Assembly: GCA_031292275.1 (NCBI GenBank)
Contig: JARLHL010000008.1
Coordinates: 1-64,000 of the forward strand
Length of the DNA: 64,000 nt
Direction: 5' to 3'
Source: Desulfocapsaceae bacterium
GTDB taxonomy: Bacteria > Desulfobacterota > Desulfobulbia > Desulfobulbales > Desulfocapsaceae
Part shown: positions 62,470 through 64,000 of the stretch, piece by piece
How the letters are laid out: each line of letters opens with the position of its first letter
Position numbering within the stretch: position 1 is the first letter of the stretch
Notes under the pieces: generated by a model
Databases searched by the model: none
What the model saw: only the letters and a program-made list of their open reading frames with translations
What the model was told of the DNA's origin: nothing
Program-made: the position numbers and the translations under genes

Positions 62470-64000
62470 TTATTGGCCGTGATTATCCCGCCGTTTCGAA
62501 AACGGGTCGCGGAAGTGCACACCCAGTTCCCGCAAGTGTTCCAGAAATCCATTGAGCCTTTGCATAAAGTCCGGGAAATCCTTGGAACCGGAAGGGGACC
62601 ACACTCCTTCCGCCAAGGCGGTTCCCCGCGGAAACGTCATATACTCCACCTGCCGGGAGGTGGCCATGTATTCCGTCCAGACATTCCCCTGGGCACCAAG
62701 AACGCGGCAGGCGGCCTGAGGCGGCAGTGCCTCCGGAACAGGGCAAAAACCATAGACATCTTCCAGCAGAAGGACGTCGTCTCCTATGGCAGGAGGTTCA
62801 TCCTCTTTGCGCAGCGACTGGCGGTGGTCGAAATAGCAATGGCTCATCGGACACATAACCGCCTCATGTCCCGACAATGCCGCCTTGACTCCGCCCTCCG
62901 TTCCCCGCCAGCTCATGACGATGGCCTCGGCAGGCAATCCTCCGTCCAGGATTTCATCCCAGCCGATGAGCCGCCGCCCCCGGCTCTTGAGGAATTTGTC
63001 TATACGCCTCACGAAATAGCCCTGAAGTCCGTCCTCGCCGTCAAGGCCCTTTTCCCTGATGAGCGCCTGGCATCGGGGACACTGCTTCCAGCGGTCCTTG
63101 GGGACTTCATCGCCGCCGATATGAATGACTGGACTGGGAAAGAGACTGAGGACCTCCGTCAGGACATCTTCCAGAAACCTGTAGACCTTCTCCTTTCCGG
63201 CGCAGTAAATATCGCTGTTGACACCCCAGCGGCTGAGAACGGCATAGGGCCCTTTCGAACAGCCAAGGTCCGGATAGCTGGCCAGCGCCGCCATGGAATG
63301 ACCGGGCATGTCGATCTCCGGAACCACCGTGACGAAGCGGCCGGCGGCATGGGATACAATATCCGCGACTTGCTCCTGGCTGAAAAATCCTCCATAGGGC
63401 ATTCCATCCGATCTCTCCGGTTCTGCCGGCAGGGGCGAAGCCTGGCGGCGGGAGCCGACTTCGGTAAGTCTTGGATACTTTTTAATTTCAATCCGCCACC
63501 CCTGGTCGTCGGTAAGATGCCAGTGGAATACGTTTAATTTGTGCAAGGCCAGAAGATCGATATACCGTTTGATGAATTCAACCGGATAGGTATGACGTCC
63601 CGTATCCAGCATCATGCCGCGCCATTTGAAGCGCGGCTTATCTTCAATTCGAAGGGCCGGTATCGTCCATTCTTGTCCATGGACGGCCTGCGAACGTTCG
63701 ATCGCGGCGGGAAAGAGCTGGCGGAGGGTTTGGACGGCATAGAAAAGTCCGGCCGGCCTGGCAGCCTGAATGACAATGCCTTCCGGCCTGACCAGGAGCC
63801 GGTAGCCCTCGTCGTCCGGGATCTCACCGTTTGCGACGAGGGTCATAAGAATCGCATTATGCCCGGGATCGTTTGGTGGTCTTTCTTCCACGACCAGAGG
63901 ATAGCCTGTCGCCTGCTGCAGGAGTTGCTTAAGATAGGTAGCGATGGCGATGGCATCGCCTGACGCTTTTATCCGCGTGGAGGGATCGAGGGTAAAGTCG
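62470..64000 (-). CDS. Beta-N-acetylhexosaminidase (GH20), 5' end beyond the window
   Basis: Removes terminal GlcNAc or GalNAc from chitin fragments or glycoconjugates. The frame is open to the window edge. The part seen (about 510 residues) has the GH20b N-terminal region (ATYLKQLLQQATGYPL), the TIM-barrel start FKWRGMMLDTGRHTYPVEF, HWHLTDDQGWRIEIKKYP, VVPEIDMPGHSMAALA and the catalytic Asp-Glu pair in HIGGDEVPKDRWKQCP. WDEILDGGLP and the tail AEGVWSP also fit. Signal peptide status is unknown. It ends 180 bp from the DUF3795 terminator. Confidence 0.93.
   Translation of the reverse strand, partial: DFTLDPSTRIKASGDAIAIATYLKQLLQQATGYPLVVEERPPNDPGHNAILMTLVANGEIPDDEGYRLLVRPEGIVIQAARPAGLFYAVQTLRQLFPAAIERSQAVHGQEWTIPALRIEDKPRFKWRGMMLDTGRHTYPVEFIKRYIDLLALHKLNVFHWHLTDDQGWRIEIKKYPRLTEVGSRRQASPLPAEPERSDGMPYGGFFSQEQVADIVSHAAGRFVTVVPEIDMPGHSMAALASYPDLGCSKGPYAVLSRWGVNSDIYCAGKEKVYRFLEDVLTEVLSLFPSPVIHIGGDEVPKDRWKQCPRCQALIREKGLDGEDGLQGYFVRRIDKFLKSRGRRLIGWDEILDGGLPAEAIVMSWRGTEGGVKAALSGHEAVMCPMSHCYFDHRQSLRKEDEPPAIGDDVLLLEDVYGFCPVPEALPPQAACRVLGAQGNVWTEYMATSRQVEYMTFPRGTALAEGVWSPSGSKDFPDFMQRLNGFLEHLRELGVHFRDPFSKRRDNHGQ

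Overview
The window (about 64 kb, mostly GC-rich with AT-rich patches) reads like a chromosome segment of a Desulfobacterota bacterium, probably of the Desulfobulbia. The pointers are a two-iron desulfoferrodoxin, menaquinone made by the futalosine route, a 'dual CXXC' small protein of the kind known from sulfate-reducing lineages, a class I fumarase and large PAS-rich sensor kinases. The assignment is an inference from gene content; no 16S rRNA is present.

Layout. 0-16 kb is accessory. It holds the end of an IS256-like element that truncated a GH16 glycosidase, lipoprotein genes, and a two-partner secretion locus (transporter, 2262-residue exoprotein, a tiny peptide ORF and lipoproteins) whose AT-rich distal end looks like an exchanged effector tip. 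Next comes a decayed 1.4-kb integrative element in a tRNA-Glu gene, carrying an integrase remnant and a HEPN-like protein. 15-27.1 kb is core metabolism: malQ, a primary-type sigma factor, then mqnE-mqnC-deaminase-mqnA-ubiX-like-ubiA-like-purC, and on the other strand ygbA, aroK and an NlpC/P60 lipoprotein. AroK lies on the route to chorismate, the substrate of MqnA.

27-36 kb is an oxygen and oxidative-stress block: desulfoferrodoxin, a DOMON protein, Sco, a cytochrome c oxidase with A2-type features (subunits I-III-IV-II), a CtaB-like prenyltransferase, a Lys/Cys-rich small protein, ferritin and a 2-Cys peroxiredoxin. Two AT-rich inverted repeats, at 28371 and 35762, look like Fur/PerR-family operators. 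36-41.5 kb encodes a phosphorelay-like set: an SBP-PAS sensor kinase, a single-domain receiver and a REC-PAS-kinase-REC hybrid.

41.9-62 kb is mostly housekeeping: mtaB-cinA-recA, mnmA, a U32 protein, fumarase, a left-handed beta-helix protein, lon, mltG, nadE, hflX, a zinc-ribbon PilZ protein, pyrE coupled to the dual-CXXC protein, and glmS. It is followed by an AT-rich DUF3795 gene flanked by 20-bp tandem repeats. The right edge is a partial GH20 beta-hexosaminidase gene.

The most unusual signals are the compositional break in the exoprotein tip with downstream lipoprotein genes, a pseudoknot-capable inverted-repeat block upstream of nlpC, the tRNA-Glu island, the repeat-flanked DUF3795 cassette, an apparent AUA start for hflX, and intrinsic terminators placed at the starts of mqnE and mltG.
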